Assembly: GCA_024349245.1 (NCBI GenBank)
Contig: JALDNG010000008.1
Coordinates: 2,801,501-2,865,500, forward strand
Reading direction: 5' to 3'
DNA length: 64,000 bases
From: Neodontobutis hainanensis
Taxonomy: Eukaryota > Chordata > Actinopteri > Gobiiformes > Odontobutidae
Numbering within the stretch: position 1 is the first letter of the stretch; each line of letters starts with the position of its first letter. A program made the translations under genes and the position numbers. The notes beneath the pieces are model-generated. The model did no database searches. It worked only from the letters and a program-made list of their open reading frames with translations, and was not told the DNA's origin. Shown piece by piece: positions 26,460 through 39,902 of this stretch.

Positions 26460-27495
26460 CTCGCATTAGATCAGTTATATCAGCATTATAAAGCACTAAT
26501 GCCTTATAAAACCACTATTTTACCAACTTATATTTACTAAACGGTACTCCTTAGGTTTAACAGTTTATGAAGTTACTGACAAAATAGTTGGGCTATATAT
26601 TTAATCTCAACTACAATGTTATTTTGACAGATTTGTACTCACACTTTTTAATACTCTTTTAGTTATAGTAGGTGCTCACTAACAGCTGTGTTTGTATTGG
26701 CACAAAACTGTAAAAATCTGTGAATTAGGCCAACATTATGCCAGTGTTGACAATATTATATTTTTAATATATTCATTCACTTTTTTTAACATTAATGTCA
26801 AAGGTCATGACAAAGATATTTACAGTAATCTTTAAAGGCTTGCATTCTCTACTGTTTGGTGGCAGAAAGCCTTAAAACCAATGTTTTATGTTACCACAAT
26901 TTATGATTGTGTCAAACATATGATGAAATATTGAACATAATTCTATAAATGAAGGGTTTATGCCTGCAATACCCAAATGATACACTAGAGGTCGTCATCA
27001 CCACTGTTATATGAACCTGCAAACTCACTTGGCCTTTATTAAAAACAACTGTTGCTCGTTACTGTTACTGCTTTGAGAGACAATGTTTAGTGTGTGTTCA
27101 GCCACATTACAGTGTGACAGTTTAGTTGGGACTGCACATTTCTTATTGTTTTGTGGGTTAGACTGTTAACTAAGCTGATGTACAGAGAGGCACTGCATTT
27201 ATTTTTAGACTGTTTGATATAAAAATAGCCATGAAAAAGCAGCCGCTGTCTAAACAAATGAAGACATGAAGTGTCTGGTCGGCAGGACAGACTATAAAAA
27301 GACAAAAAATTAAATTAAATTAAAAACTGCCTAGATGCAGTGTGTCAAGATTGGCCCAATATGTATTATTCAGAAACTTGTGTCAGAAACGCCACATTAA
27401 ACCTGGACAATGATTGTAATGCTCCATATTACTTTACCAATCTCTACAACAAGCAGGGAGTTTAAAATAATTAGTGGTCCAATTATGATGTTATG

Positions 27496-27850
27496 TAGGG
27501 TGAGCATAAGTCCCTTTTTAATGGGGACTGTCCCACTTTCACCCTTCGTGTCCCAGGGACCAGTAAAAAGACCAATATGTCCCAGTTTGGAACAGACATG
27601 TCCCCATTTAAACAAACATCAATCACTGCAGCAAACTTCAAAACAATTGCCCATAGACTTCTGTCACTTCATTAAAAAGAACCTTTTCAAGACTTTTTTA
27701 GTACGTTCTAATGCACGACACAAAACTATTCATGTTTTGTGTTTTCTGTTGATAAAACTATTTATTTACCACTGTTTTAAACGGTGCCAGTGGGTTTGTG
27801 GAAAACAGATATGTGTCCCAGTTTGGAGGTCTGGCAATATGGTCATCCTA
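27496..27850 (-). mobile_element. Non-autonomous hAT-type element with 8-bp target duplication
   Basis: A 355-bp element with terminal inverted repeats TAGGGTGAGCATA (27496) and TAGGATGACCATA (reverse complement of the end at 27850). It is flanked by perfect 8-bp direct repeats ATGTTATG at 27488-27495 and 27851-27858, the hallmark target-site duplication of hAT transposons. No transposase is encoded. A second, more decayed copy lies at 7449-7778 in the opposite orientation. Confidence 0.8.
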
Positions 27851-30800
27851 ATGTTATGTCAGTCTTCAGTGGCAGGATCTCGTGTTAGCGCCATATTTAA
27901 GGCTAAAGTCAGTTGGATTAACACCTTTCCTCGTAATAGGCAAACTTAATTCAGTCTCTGAAGCAGTCTGTGATCAGTGAAAGTAGAAACACCTGTGCAG
28001 ACATGAAGACATGGACAAACCTGTTTGAACTGGTCCAAATGCACCGGTTAATCAATTGCTTGCAGGTTTGGAAGTCCAATGTGGATTTGTGCAGCTTTAC
28101 TGCGCTGTAGCACTGTAGGCACATACATACAGTACCGATCACTATAAAATGTATTTTGCTAATCACTCTGGTGAAGCCGTCTCAAACACATTTTACTGAG
28201 GGACATACTAAGGGGCACCGATATTAATAACTATCTGGACAATCACCAGTTCATTACAGAGCTAACACAAAGAGGTATAGACCTACTGACATTTACTATG
28301 GGGCGTTTAGGATAACCACTGAAAATAAAAAGATTGAATGAAGTCGTCTAAAATCTGTTTACAAGCATGTTTTACTTTTAGAATTCTTACACTTTTTTAC
28401 ATTAAAATAGAGCTACCTTTAATTAGGTTGGAGGGATGAAATGTATGAACAAAGGCCAGAAAAATATCTGTGCACCTCATGATTTCATATGTTGTTTTAT
28501 AGAAGATATATGTGTTCAGATATACTGTTTTATATAATGTATTATATGAAAATAATAATACAGGCCACGGTTAGAACAGTAAGTGTGATTTTCTTTTGCA
28601 TGGGTGTCAGGTTAATCCAGCATGTGCAAAGCCCTATTTCCTATTTTTGATCCCCAGTCTGTTTTGAGTTATTATTACAATATGCTGTGTATGCATGTTA
28701 TGTGCACATTTCTGGCCAAGAAACAAGAGCATCTTTTGACCTTCCAGCGCTGTGTGTGAGATGTCGGTGTGGTATTTCCCACTGGCACGCACTGTAAGTA
28801 TAGGCTTACACACACACAAAACACTAAAACCCTGTGGCAGTCTTTTCAATGCAGCCAGTCTGATTCAAGTTAACCCATAAAACATGTCTGACATATTAAT
28901 CAGGTCTCCATGTCGGGGTAGCTCTACTATTGCTTTGCTTCAAAGGGGAGGGTTCTCATTGGGCCATCTTAAGCATCCTAGTGGCCAATAAGAGAAGTCT
29001 GAATCTCTCCGCTCCTAGCAACAAGAGGGTTTTTTCAGAGCAATGCAGTGAACAAACTGACACCCATAATTTGACAAAATAAATAGTGGTAAGTTAACAG
29101 CTTCGAGCAGAACTAGAGAAACACAAGTTAATTCACTACGCCTTTCGTAAAACATGCCGTCTTCCTCCTGCTCCCCGTCTGTCTCAGGGTGCATTTGGGC
29201 AGCTCCTGTCTTACTATCTTAAAGAAACAGCCCTGCATTTTTAAGTTTTTTTTTTTTTTTATTGTTCCAAGGCATTGTGGGTAATGGTCTGTACTTGTTG
29301 ACCTCACAGTGCTGAATGGCGGGGCCTCTCTCAGGAGGCATAAGGAATACCTTGGCACAGAGCTATCATTTCTTTGAGACACTACCAGCCTCTTAGCTCT
29401 GGGCTACTCTTTCTGTCCAGATGTTGCTCTCACTGCTTGAACACTTTAACAAGGAACACATGCAATAGCCACTCGAATTGTTCATTTAACAAGATTTTTT
29501 ACAAATATTGTTTCTTAAATAAAAACAAAGTACCAAAATAAATGTTACAAAAATAGCAACAATCTGATCTACATATTTTTGATGTCTAAAAAGCTAAATT
29601 TGACAAAATTATTATTTTTTTTAGTTCAAATGACTTGGCTCATGCACTGCACCTGTTGCCAGGCAGTGCATTTGAACATGGCTGCCAACCCAATTGCTCT
29701 TGTTGCTCCTCTGAGAGTCCACGAGCTGAGCACACACATCTGGCCACACTGGCCTCAGATAAATACGTTGAATCTGTGGCTCTGGATGACTGTACCATGC
29801 CCAGGTATGAGCCCTAGTTTGTTCTACTAAATACAATATATTTAATCTCATACAGTGTGTTTTTGTGCTGCGTCATGGGCAGGTGTGTTGGTGCGTCTCT
29901 CTTAGACCAAGGCCTTGTGTAAAATCTGACATGAAACAGTCTTACAATATGCAGGACTTATCAAATTTGGCTGAACAATAACTTCTGGTCATTATGGGTC
30001 AATTGGGGCAGCATGCATAAACTGTCTAGTGGGTCAGGAAGCATATAATTAACTACACATCTGACCTCCTGTCCTTTTTGGCATCTTCTGTCCCATCTCT
30101 TAATTATCTAACAACAGGAACAAAAGCTCATTTAGCCCAGTTTCAATGAGCGTAGACAAGTAAACAACTTTCTCCCTTTCAGTTCCCTGCGTCCAGTCGC
30201 GGCCCCACCTCCTGCCCCATAGATCAGATTGTTACAGTACAAGCACACAACCCCTGTTCAACCTTAGGTGACCCGTCGCTCACATTAGACCCACCCTCCT
30301 TGAGAGGAATGCTGTGGATGTGAGTTTTTAATATTCCCGGCCCTGTGTGCCCTCAAATTTGGCGGTGCAGCATTAACCCAAGCTGACACCACAGATTAGC
30401 CACAGACATCAGGAATGCTGTGGGCTTTTTGTGTGCCATGTGGACTTTGGCCAAAAGAGCCTTTGCCAAACAGACCTGTGAAAAACCGGTCTATAGGTAT
30501 ATGACAGGAAGGTGGACAGTTCTCAGAGAGTCCGGTGTCATGTTGACTCACCCCTGAGCTGTACACCATTAGTGAACTGTGAGTTTTTGAGGTCAGTCTG
30601 GTGGATATGCATAGGATTGGTTTGTAGAGAACTTCCTATATAAACCAAGTCTAACACAATTTTAATTTTATTTGATTAAATGTACACAACTGGAGTTAAA
30701 TTTATTTAAAGGTTCAGTGTGGTCATGTCAAGGTCACTGTAACCAGTTATCAGTATAACATCTTACATTATATACAGACATTTTCTACACATTTTAATGA

Positions 30801-31487
30801 ATCTAAAATTGAAACACATACACAATTACAGCTGAGCACTGAATGCCTGAGGTGACCCTTAAGATGCAAAGCTCGCAGCGAGTCACAACTCACTGTTTAA
30901 GCCCCTTTGTTACTTAATCAGCTTTACATTTTTATCAAAGTACACCACCTCAAATACATAACTTTGTAAGCCTAGCCTAATCCGATTAGATCAAAGGATT
31001 TAATAATGGTAAATTGTTTGAATAATAATAGAAAACACATTTCAGAAATACTGCACTGCATCATAATAATAATAATGTTGCAAAGCATAAGAAAGACTGT
31101 TTCTTTTGTGGTAACCTGGCTTCATTGCTCCAAATATGGACTTGTACAGGAGGTTTGGTTCTCACATAATAAACACCTACATTACCTTTAACTGTGGCTC
31201 GGTGCTGCAAAAGGTTATAAATGCAATAATCAATGTTTAAAACATTTTGTTTTGTATCTGTGTCTGTAACTCCATGAAAGCAAGGCAGTTGGATTTCAAG
31301 AGCACATTTCATACAAAAGGTAAACTAAAATGCTCTCCAGAGAGAGCATTTCAAAAACATTCAATATAATTAAATAAAAACTATAAATACAAACAAAACC
31401 ATACAGTCAAAGTTATTAGTATAGAGATTAAATAAAGGGGAGTTCAGTATTTTGTAAGTGTGGCTCTGTTTGATTCTCTTTTTCAAC

Positions 31488-31565
31488 AGTTTTTAGTTTG
31501 CATGCTTGGGTGGGTTTACTCTGGGTATTCTGGTTTCCCCCACCAACATCAAAAACATGTGGGAC
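31488..31565 (-). repeat. Dispersed fish repeat fragment
   Basis: The plus strand reads gggtttactctgggtattct, ggtttcccccacc and aaaaacatgtggg, the other half of the same repeat consensus, here in inverted orientation relative to the other copies. Confidence 0.5.
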
Positions 31566-32512
31566 GCCCCCTGATAGCTGCTGCTGACAATGATTTTCCC
31601 CACAGAAATAATAAAGGGGTGATAAAAATAATAAAAAAAAAGATATGTTTAGCTGATTGATTCCAAATACCTGCTAGACACAGTTTGGAGAAGCAGACAG
31701 GAGCTGATGCTAAGAAGAGGCTCATATTTAGATGGATACATTCACTTAAAGCAATACATAAACAGAATAAATATCAGAACAAAATGCATAAAAGCTTCAT
31801 TGCTTCTGTCTGCTTCTACAAACTGGGAGTGTGATGACAACTATCTACTGCAGGAAAAAAGTAAATAAAAAAACTAAATACCCCTAAATATAATAGGCCC
31901 CTTCTTACAAAATATTGTATCACACGGCAACTTCTGACACAAAAAGCACATCTTCCTCACACAATACACATGCACCGCTGTGAAAATGAACTGAATTTGT
32001 GTCTGTTTAGAGAGAAAATTTGTTAGAGTGTCAACAACAATAGACACCTCAGCTTATTAAAATAACCTCATTTTCTTTCAATCACTTTAACATTTAAACG
32101 ACTTGTTCTAAAATAGACTCATGAAGATTTTACAAAGAGGGGAGCTGAATAGAAAAAGGGCAAAAGTATGAGAGTCTGAGAGTCTGTAAAAAAAAAAAAA
32201 AAAAGCACATCATATACTGGGGCTCCGTCTGATTTCTATGGCAACCTGAAGGCTATTATCGTACCTTGCCATTCATTATGAAAGGAGATGGCTTGATGGA
32301 GGGCAGGGCAGGGAGGCCAGAGTGCTGCTTTTTCTCCGCTCACAGCTGGGGAACACAAGGAAGAAAGGAATGAATGAGCTCCACTGTAGTGCCCTTCATT
32401 CATGTTCTCTGACACTTACAGTAAAATATAGAGGTGTAGAGTATGAATGACCAAACAGTACTTCTCATTGGCTGTATGTAATTTTGACATGAAACTCCAA
32501 TCATCTACAGCA

Positions 32513-32555
32513 GGGGGAGCATCGGGGGTGTGTGGGGGGGTGGGGGGTGAGGGGG
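32513..32555 (+). other. G-rich tract with G-quadruplex potential
   Basis: Five runs of five or more G occur within 43 bases, separated by short spacers (GAGCATC-type, TGTGT, T, TGA). This satisfies the usual quadruplex rule many times over. No gene is recognisable next to it. Confidence 0.7.
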
Positions 32556-33530
32556 TAGTACACAGTTATTTCAATCTGTGATTTGTCTGGCATGTGAACA
32601 GGCTCTGGAATATCATTCCACGTCTGGAGAATTGAGGTTTATTTTTTTCATTTAAAAGTAAGAGGGACAAATACTCTGGTATGTCTGTAGTTCCAAAGGT
32701 TTACCATACATGCAGTAAATTGTAATGACAATGAGCAAACTTTCTGTCTTCTGCTATCTGTAACACAACATTATACAATGCGTAAATTGCTACAGCCAAG
32801 AAAGTAGCAATTTAGCAATTATTTGACAGATAGTGATTTGTTTCTAGTCACAAGAGAGAAAGGATGAAACGGAGCAAAGAGGCCTAAGCTGGCATTTAAA
32901 CCCAGACCACTCTTTTTTATATCTATTACTGTATATTTCTACACTTTACACCAACAGACTTCATTAAGAAATCTCTTTTGAACACAGTGGTCTACAGCTG
33001 CCACCTTAGTTACCTGGTTACACAATAATAAATGTAGAAAAGCACCAAAGTAATATGAGTTTCACCTAAAAATGTCAAATAAAACTTGTATTGTTTCAGC
33101 AGAGATTTGTAACAGCTGTCTTAGTGACAATATTTCCTCCATGTTGACGCAATCGAGACAAATTTCTAAAAACCTGTACTGTATTTGTAGTTACAAGGTT
33201 GTAGTTATTAACGTCCAGCTGCCACACAAAGCGTTTACTGTTTCTCTTTTCAATCTTGTATCTTTAGGAAGTGAATCTAAGAACTCCTTTTCACTCAAGT
33301 AATGCAACATCTTATTATCATCTAAGAGGCATGTAAACTAATAACGAAAAAACGGAAAAATAGGAGTTAGCTTAGGCGCTTGTGCTGTGCGAGGAGAGGT
33401 TAGTGTGACAGTGCATTAGCAGCCAGAGTCCATTCCCTGCGTCCCCAGAGAGACCAGAGCGGCCGTATTAACATTCTCCTCAGAACGGCCACAGGATCTG
33501 CCTTCAATGCCGTCTGACTCCAAACAAAAG

Positions 33531-33533
<3 letters not shown>

Positions 33534-33574
<41 letters not shown>
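33534..33574. repeat. (TG)n microsatellite
   Basis: Uninterrupted run of about 20 TG units. Confidence 0.97.
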
Positions 33575-33576
<2 letters not shown>

Positions 33577-36500
33577 ACATACAGGCTGGCAGGAGATGTG
33601 TGCAGGCCCATGTAAGATGAGGAGAAAAGCTGGGTAGAAGGAGAGAGGGGAAAAGGGGCTACAGTACAGGGGGATCATTTTGTATGCATAGGCTTTTTTG
33701 GAAGACTTTTTATAGATCTATAAAGCATACTATAACCGCAGAGGCGAGAAATAAATATTTTGTTCGTCTCACTTGAGAAGCTTATACATGTTCACTTTCT
33801 ATTTCAATAATTATTGAGTTGGAAGTATTACCATTTTGAATATTACACATAAATATTGAAAATGTTAAATAAAACATTTAAATAAAATGTTTTAGTAACC
33901 ATAAATCGTAAACCAAATGTATTGTGCTTTTTAATTTAGTAGAGGCCTTACTGACACAGTGTTTCATTTTTATATGACACTGCTCTCTGAAGGCTACTTT
34001 CCAAACGGGGCACGTATTGTTTGTAGATGCTATAATCTCAGAGAAGGCTTCCATAATGTGATTATACAGTAGATAGGAGTAGACTGGGGCCGGGCTGCAT
34101 CACTGTCATTCTCAGTAGCAACTGCAGACAATCCACTTCCTATGCATAACTCGAACATCTGGCCTTAATCACCGAGCGCCTGAAATCTCTCTACATTCCG
34201 CGCGCAAACTACACTGTGTCATGCAATCTTTGTCTGACGCGCTTCGCTGCAAACACAACCCACTGCACTGTGGCACAATGACACCGCGACAGCTAGCGGA
34301 TTCCTGAAAAGTTAGCCTAGCCAAGGACATGCATGTACAGGTATCTGCTCTTCGATAAAACGAGATCACAATTCATCTAAAATAATACATTTTCATTGTA
34401 ACACCCATGCCTCAGAGACCTGTTTTAGTTTGGACGAACTGGGGTTGTGTTGTTGTGTGGACAGACTAAAGGTGTGTCTTCACATGCATTGGTGGTATTC
34501 ATAAAAAAAATTATAACACAAGAATAAAGCCCTGCAAACCAAAACCACTAGATGAGTATAAACAATAAACCGATATCAGAGAATAGGTTTAAGTAATTTG
34601 TACACAGTGAGGTTTAACTGTGGTTTTAGCATTGTCTCTGTACCATGGCTGTCAATATTGTTAATGTTGTTAACACAGATACACAGCACATAATCATCAC
34701 ACAAAAAATTTACTGAGCTGAGAGGTAACTCAAGAAGGAGTTACCAAGGAGGAGAAGCATTTTCACTGACCTAGAACACAAAAAGGTCAAAACGCATAAA
34801 ATACAATCCCCAGAGTGGACTTTTGATAAAATTTTAATTATTTTCTAAAATGCCGCTGTTTCATTTTTTGATGTTCTGGTTAACAACATTTCTAACTTCA
34901 ATGCGTGAAATATATGTGAATGCTTTACAAATAAATATTCACTAAAAATAACTTTATTAAGATTTATTTTTGGACAGAAAATAATATTCTGAATAATGTC
35001 TATATTAGACTTCTATTATTATCTATGCACATATGCCTGATATCAAAGAGATTTGTATTTACAGATTGTGGGACAGAGGGTTGTCTTTATTGACCTAAAA
35101 AGCAATGTTAGATAAAGAGAAACAACACTTTAACCCAAAGCAAGCAAGAGCCAGTGGCCTAATGTTCTTTATATCACTGCAAAGGTACAACAAATCCCTA
35201 ATCTCCAGTCAGAAATGTAAAGGTGTAAAGGTCAGATGTATGGATATATTCTCAGGAGACAGTTCGTTTTCTTCATTTTTCTTTTTGCTCTCATTTGTTG
35301 ATTTTCTGAGAGGACTGAACACTGTCTGAACTCTGGCCTCCACCTACACACTTCCTTGTTTTACATAAAGCACTGTTCAAAGGTGCAGTATAATTTACAT
35401 AATGTTACAATATTTTTTGAACACTTTATTTTACTTTATTTTTTTGTATGTTTTGAGCAAATCCCTGCATAGACAAATGCAATCTCAGGTTTTACCTGTT
35501 AATGTTGTTAAAGATTTGGAGAAGTAAGCAGGAGTTCTGATCTGTAAGCTAAGGAATAAAACTGCAATATGTAAGATAACTTTAACTTAACTGTAGGTTC
35601 TGAGTCTAGAGAAGATCCGTTTGACTGTATACAATGCAACAAATACACATACAGAACACTGGTGCATTATTGAGATTATTCCACATTGCGTTAAAGGCCA
35701 TGGTCTAATGTGCCCTCTACAATTATGTGGCACTGGGCATGTGTCCGTTTGAGGATGTCCACATATGGCCTCAAAACACAGTGTATGCCAAATAACATGA
35801 GCACTTTCACACAATTGCTCAATTAAACACAACACATACTGTACCAGATGCATATGTTGACAGTGCCACACACTTTGTTGGCAGACACTGTGCCCTGTGG
35901 AAAATACATGACATGATGGAGCAGAGACAGATGTTCATATTACACTTGCACAAGATAAAAGCAAGACACACATGCATGGTATGTATAGTTTAACACATTT
36001 TTGAATTAGTAAAACAGAGTATCAAAGTTAGCTGTCTTTCATTTAAAAATAATATTTTAAAGTTGTCCATATGTTGGTTCCAGTTTAGTGTTGTGTTATA
36101 TCTAATGTTCAGACAGGCCTGGCATGAAAGCAACAGCTCAGGAAAAAAGCTGGCAAACGCTTGAGGCTGGGTTTGATGATTTTAGACGCAGGAAGCCTAA
36201 CAGCACAAGCAGTAACAAGATGGCGGCGGTCTGCAGCAGTGTTGTGAGATCTGTCCAGGGAGAGACTTAGAGCCATGTGCGTAACCTGTGCCTAGGGAAC
36301 CTTGGTGCCAAGTATCACAGTGATATGGAGCCAGCCCCTTCGATTAGACGGGGTGGGCAGTGCGGCGCCAGTGCCCACCGGAACGCCGATAGGTGCTCGG
36401 GCCGCAAGAACAATGGAATGACTGCCTTGTATACGGAGTTGCCGTAATGCAGTGATAAGGGAAGAGGAAGGAGGAGGGGGGCGCACACTGGAGGTAGACA

Positions 36501-38886
36501 CACCTGCTTCTGCTGCTACACTAAGACTGAGAACAGACAGAGCAGGAGTTTAGCCTCTCATCCAGGACATGTTGGGACGCGGCGAGGGCAGGAGTAAGCT
36601 CACAGTGCAGGCAACAGCAGGAAATGACAGCTAAAGCGGCACCGGTGACACCACAATCCCACTTATGCTCTAAAGTCACATAGGGCAGATTTGCTAATTC
36701 AAGATCCAAAGTAAACGAGAGAAAGGAGGCCCATGCTACAGAAAAATAATCACAACTATTTAAAGAGTCCATGTAGAACACTCAAATGTAATTAAACTCC
36801 AAGGCTGATTGTCCCACTCAGTCAACAGGTTTACTATTTAAGTAACATGTGGAATAATATGAATTGTCTTGAGTACTTCATACTGGAGAGTCAGCTCTGC
36901 AGTGCTGTCAATGGTCGGCCATTTTACACATTGAAGAAAAAAATCTGGCATGAGCTGAGGGGAAAGCCTGTGGTGGAAAGTCTTGTCTTCATTAATCATG
37001 TGGCATGTGACCACAAAGACATTTAGAGCTGCAACTACTCGATTAAAAAGGAATAATTTTTATCGGTCAAACAGAAAACCGTGTCCAAGACTGTAACTCT
37101 AATTTCGGACAGTTTGAATTTTACCAAGCAATTATTGGACATATTTGTGTTCTGGTAATAGCTTTCTACTTTTCTTCCAGTCATTGTTTTCTTTTGTCAA
37201 ACCAGAATATGACATTTCCAAACCAAAAACTAATCACATACCAGCAGGCTCTCTTCAAATAATCAGCATTCCCCTTTCCTTTGACTCACTGCCTGTAATT
37301 CTTCAGGTTTTTCTCCATGTTTTGAACAATGCAAACACTGACATCTTGACCTACTGCTGTGGACCTGCTGCCCTGAGAAGGAAACCCCACTGAACCGAGA
37401 CATCACATTACTCCTGAAATATGGAGTAACTAAACACCTGAAATAAAAAAATAAAGCTACAAGCTCACACAAGGGGGATGAAAAACATTCACACATACAC
37501 AAACTATTAATTATAAAGGATTGTTGCTATTAATTCTATTGCAATATGAAAAAAAGTGACTATTTTCAGTTTAAAGAGCCGATAGATTCATCCATTTCAT
37601 TTCCACATTTTAAACAAGAACCTCACATCTAACAGTGAGATGTGACAATTTTAGATTTAAACCATCCATTAGAAGTGTTACAGTCACACACAATAATCCC
37701 ATATCTGTAAGCAGAGACTAATTGATCCGAGATGACAACCGTTTTGACACAGCTAAAAATGTCCTTCAAATCAAAGCCGAAAATAGAAGCACAATTCAAA
37801 GCTCCTTGCACTTCAGTCTCATCATCACAGCGCCACCCTCACGCCAAACTAATGAAAGAATGGGGACAAAACAAACAGTGTTGAAATGCTTCTGCAGTGA
37901 GTGATTTTGGAGTGGCTAAATAGGAAGAAGACTCATGAACACTCATGAAAAAGAAGCTGAAGCAAAATGAAGCAGAGGCCAATTATAGAAATCCATAGAC
38001 ACATTTCAATACTCAAGTGCATTACGGGCAGTCTGTGTTCTCTGTGAGGACATGATGTAGCATCTACAAAACACAGGTGAACTCGAATGTTCAAATCAGC
38101 CACAACACAGCATTTATGGAGTATGGCACCATGCTGAACCTGTATTCTACAACTTCATGAATGAATTAATCATGCATTAGGAACATTTGTATATAGATAG
38201 AAATAAAAAACAGAAACAGGAGGATTTCCATGAGGTCAAACACAAGTGTACTGAGCTTTCAGTGTCACGCTCTTACCAGTACTTTGTGCTGCTCTCAAGA
38301 TAAAGCAAACGGAATAAGTAATCTCAGAATGAGGAAGGGATATGTTGAAGGGTGACTTTTGTCTTCAGTTGTATATAAAGTTATATCAGTGAGTAATATT
38401 CCTGGGGGAGCTCTAATTTTTCTGCTCATCTCATTTCCTATGATCATTTACTTGTGCTGTATTGTACAAACCCTTGTATGTTCTGCACATGTCAGTTTTG
38501 ATGAGTTCTTAGTCACACATTCCTCACTCTTTCATTCATAATAAAAGTCCAAACTGCTGATAGCAGAAGCGTGACAGTGTGTTTCCTAGTGCTCCGGCCC
38601 GTCTGAATATCCCAGCCCAGTCACATGCTCTTCATAACCACATTCCTCCATCCAATCCCCTCGCCCTCCAACCCACGTGTTGTTCTATCCCTAGGACTCC
38701 ATTCTGAAAGGAACCCAATATTCTTCCCTTGTATACTGCCTTGTTTTGCATTTTTACAAAACTGTGGGAACATATCAACATTGCTTTTGCTATACCTCAC
38801 AAAATATTGTCTCTTTTTTGTCGCTGCGTTTGTGTGAATCTGCCATGTTTCCCTTTTTTTCTGTTGTGGCAAACAGAGATGTGTGA

Positions 38887-38972
38887 GTGCCCCTCGCAGC
38901 TCCCAAGAACCCAACCCGTGCACATCACAGCAAAACGTCACAAGTTAGGGTCTCAGGGAATGAGAGAGGTAC
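38887..38972 (-). ncRNA. mir125b: microRNA precursor mir-125b (mir-125b-1 type)
   Basis: Minus-strand hairpin, last member of the cluster. The 5p arm (38959-38938) is an exact miR-125b (TCCCTGAGACCC then TAACTTGTGA), the vertebrate lin-4 orthologue. The 3p arm (38919-38898, ACGGGTTGGGTTC then TTGGGAGCT) is close to miR-125b-1-3p, with two differences in the middle. An 18-nt loop separates the arms. It is about 4.8 kb downstream of let-7a. miR-125b regulates p53-pathway and neural/haematopoietic differentiation targets in other vertebrates. Confidence 0.97.
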
Positions 38973-39768
38973 AGATTTGGCTTTGTCTGAGCTTTTCCCT
39001 ATGCAGCGAACAGTAGATCATCAGCTGTGCGGTTTGCTATGGCTTAGACAGGAGCAGACAATGGCAATGGCAGCTTCCTCTCTCTCACTGGCTTTGTGCT
39101 GTAGCTTATGTCTCAGTTTCACAAGACAGCATGATGAGTTTCTGCACAACATCCACACACATGCATTCATTCAGCTCCTGTGTAATGCTTTTAGTCAATA
39201 AATATGTAAATCTGACTGTAAGACAGATGCCGATGCGTGCTGTATGGTAAATCAACCACATGCCAACTCCATGCAAGTGAACAAGCATGCACTGCATACA
39301 CTTTTGCTGTAGTTACCAATGAATGGCAATACACACCCACAGCACTTATAATCACATGACGTTCATAAGAAGAGCTATGGCTCAATGCATTTTGGCCTCT
39401 CTGTTCCAGGTGAAAGATGGATGAGAAATTGTCTCAGAAATGTTTAGCTATATTGCTAGAACACGGCCCACACATGCTTGCAAGCAGTCGGACCAGCCAG
39501 ATTACGAGGACGGCAGCAGAGCGGATTGCCCAAAATGGACTATTGTGGTCTTGTTTAGAATTTTAGAATCCCTGGATGACATCTCATCACATGCCAAAGC
39601 TTGTCAATCCTCTGAGAGCTAGCTGTCAATCATGCGCACTCTGACTTTGTGGATGAAAAGCTCATCACCGATGTGGACAGAATGAGATGTGGCTGTCCGC
39701 GAAACAATGATCATGACTAGGAGGAGGAATAGGAGGCTGGGGAGACGAGTAAAGGGAAGATAACTCAC

Positions 39769-39902
39769 CCGACCGGCCATAGAATGGTGACAGGCTGCCG
39801 CAGTCCTCTCTGTATGCACTGGTCAGCCTAGCATCAGAGCAGACAGGCAGGCAGGCAGGAAGGAGAGGTGACAAAGAACACATCATTGTATGAGGATTGG
39901 AT
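39769..39902 (-). ncRNA. Candidate internal exon of the microRNA host transcript (mir100hg-like)
   Basis: On the minus strand a good acceptor (pyrimidine-rich tract ending cttgtctctgcag before ATCCAATCC) opens a 134-nt segment that ends in a consensus donor (GGTCGG followed by gtgagt). It lies between let-7a and mir-125b in the same orientation, as expected for an exon of the long non-coding host RNA. One frame stays open but resembles no protein I know. Splice-site quality and position are seen; its use as an exon is inference. Confidence 0.45.

Larger units (their letters stand above)
26460..38886. other. Long non-coding stretch between bco2 and the microRNA cluster
   Basis: The first several hundred bases are the likely bco2 3' UTR; the poly-A site is not clear (ATTAAA near 27038 is one option). 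The rest carries the hAT element at 27496, the repeat at 31488, the G-rich tract at 32513 and (TG)n at 33534. GC-richer, repeat-free islands near 30180-30480 and 36180-36560 may be regulatory or non-coding exons. No protein-coding exon is recognised. Confidence 0.55.

Noticed and set aside
27410..27949. 179-codon plus-strand frame
   Set aside because: It lies mostly within the hAT miniature element and does not resemble a transposase.
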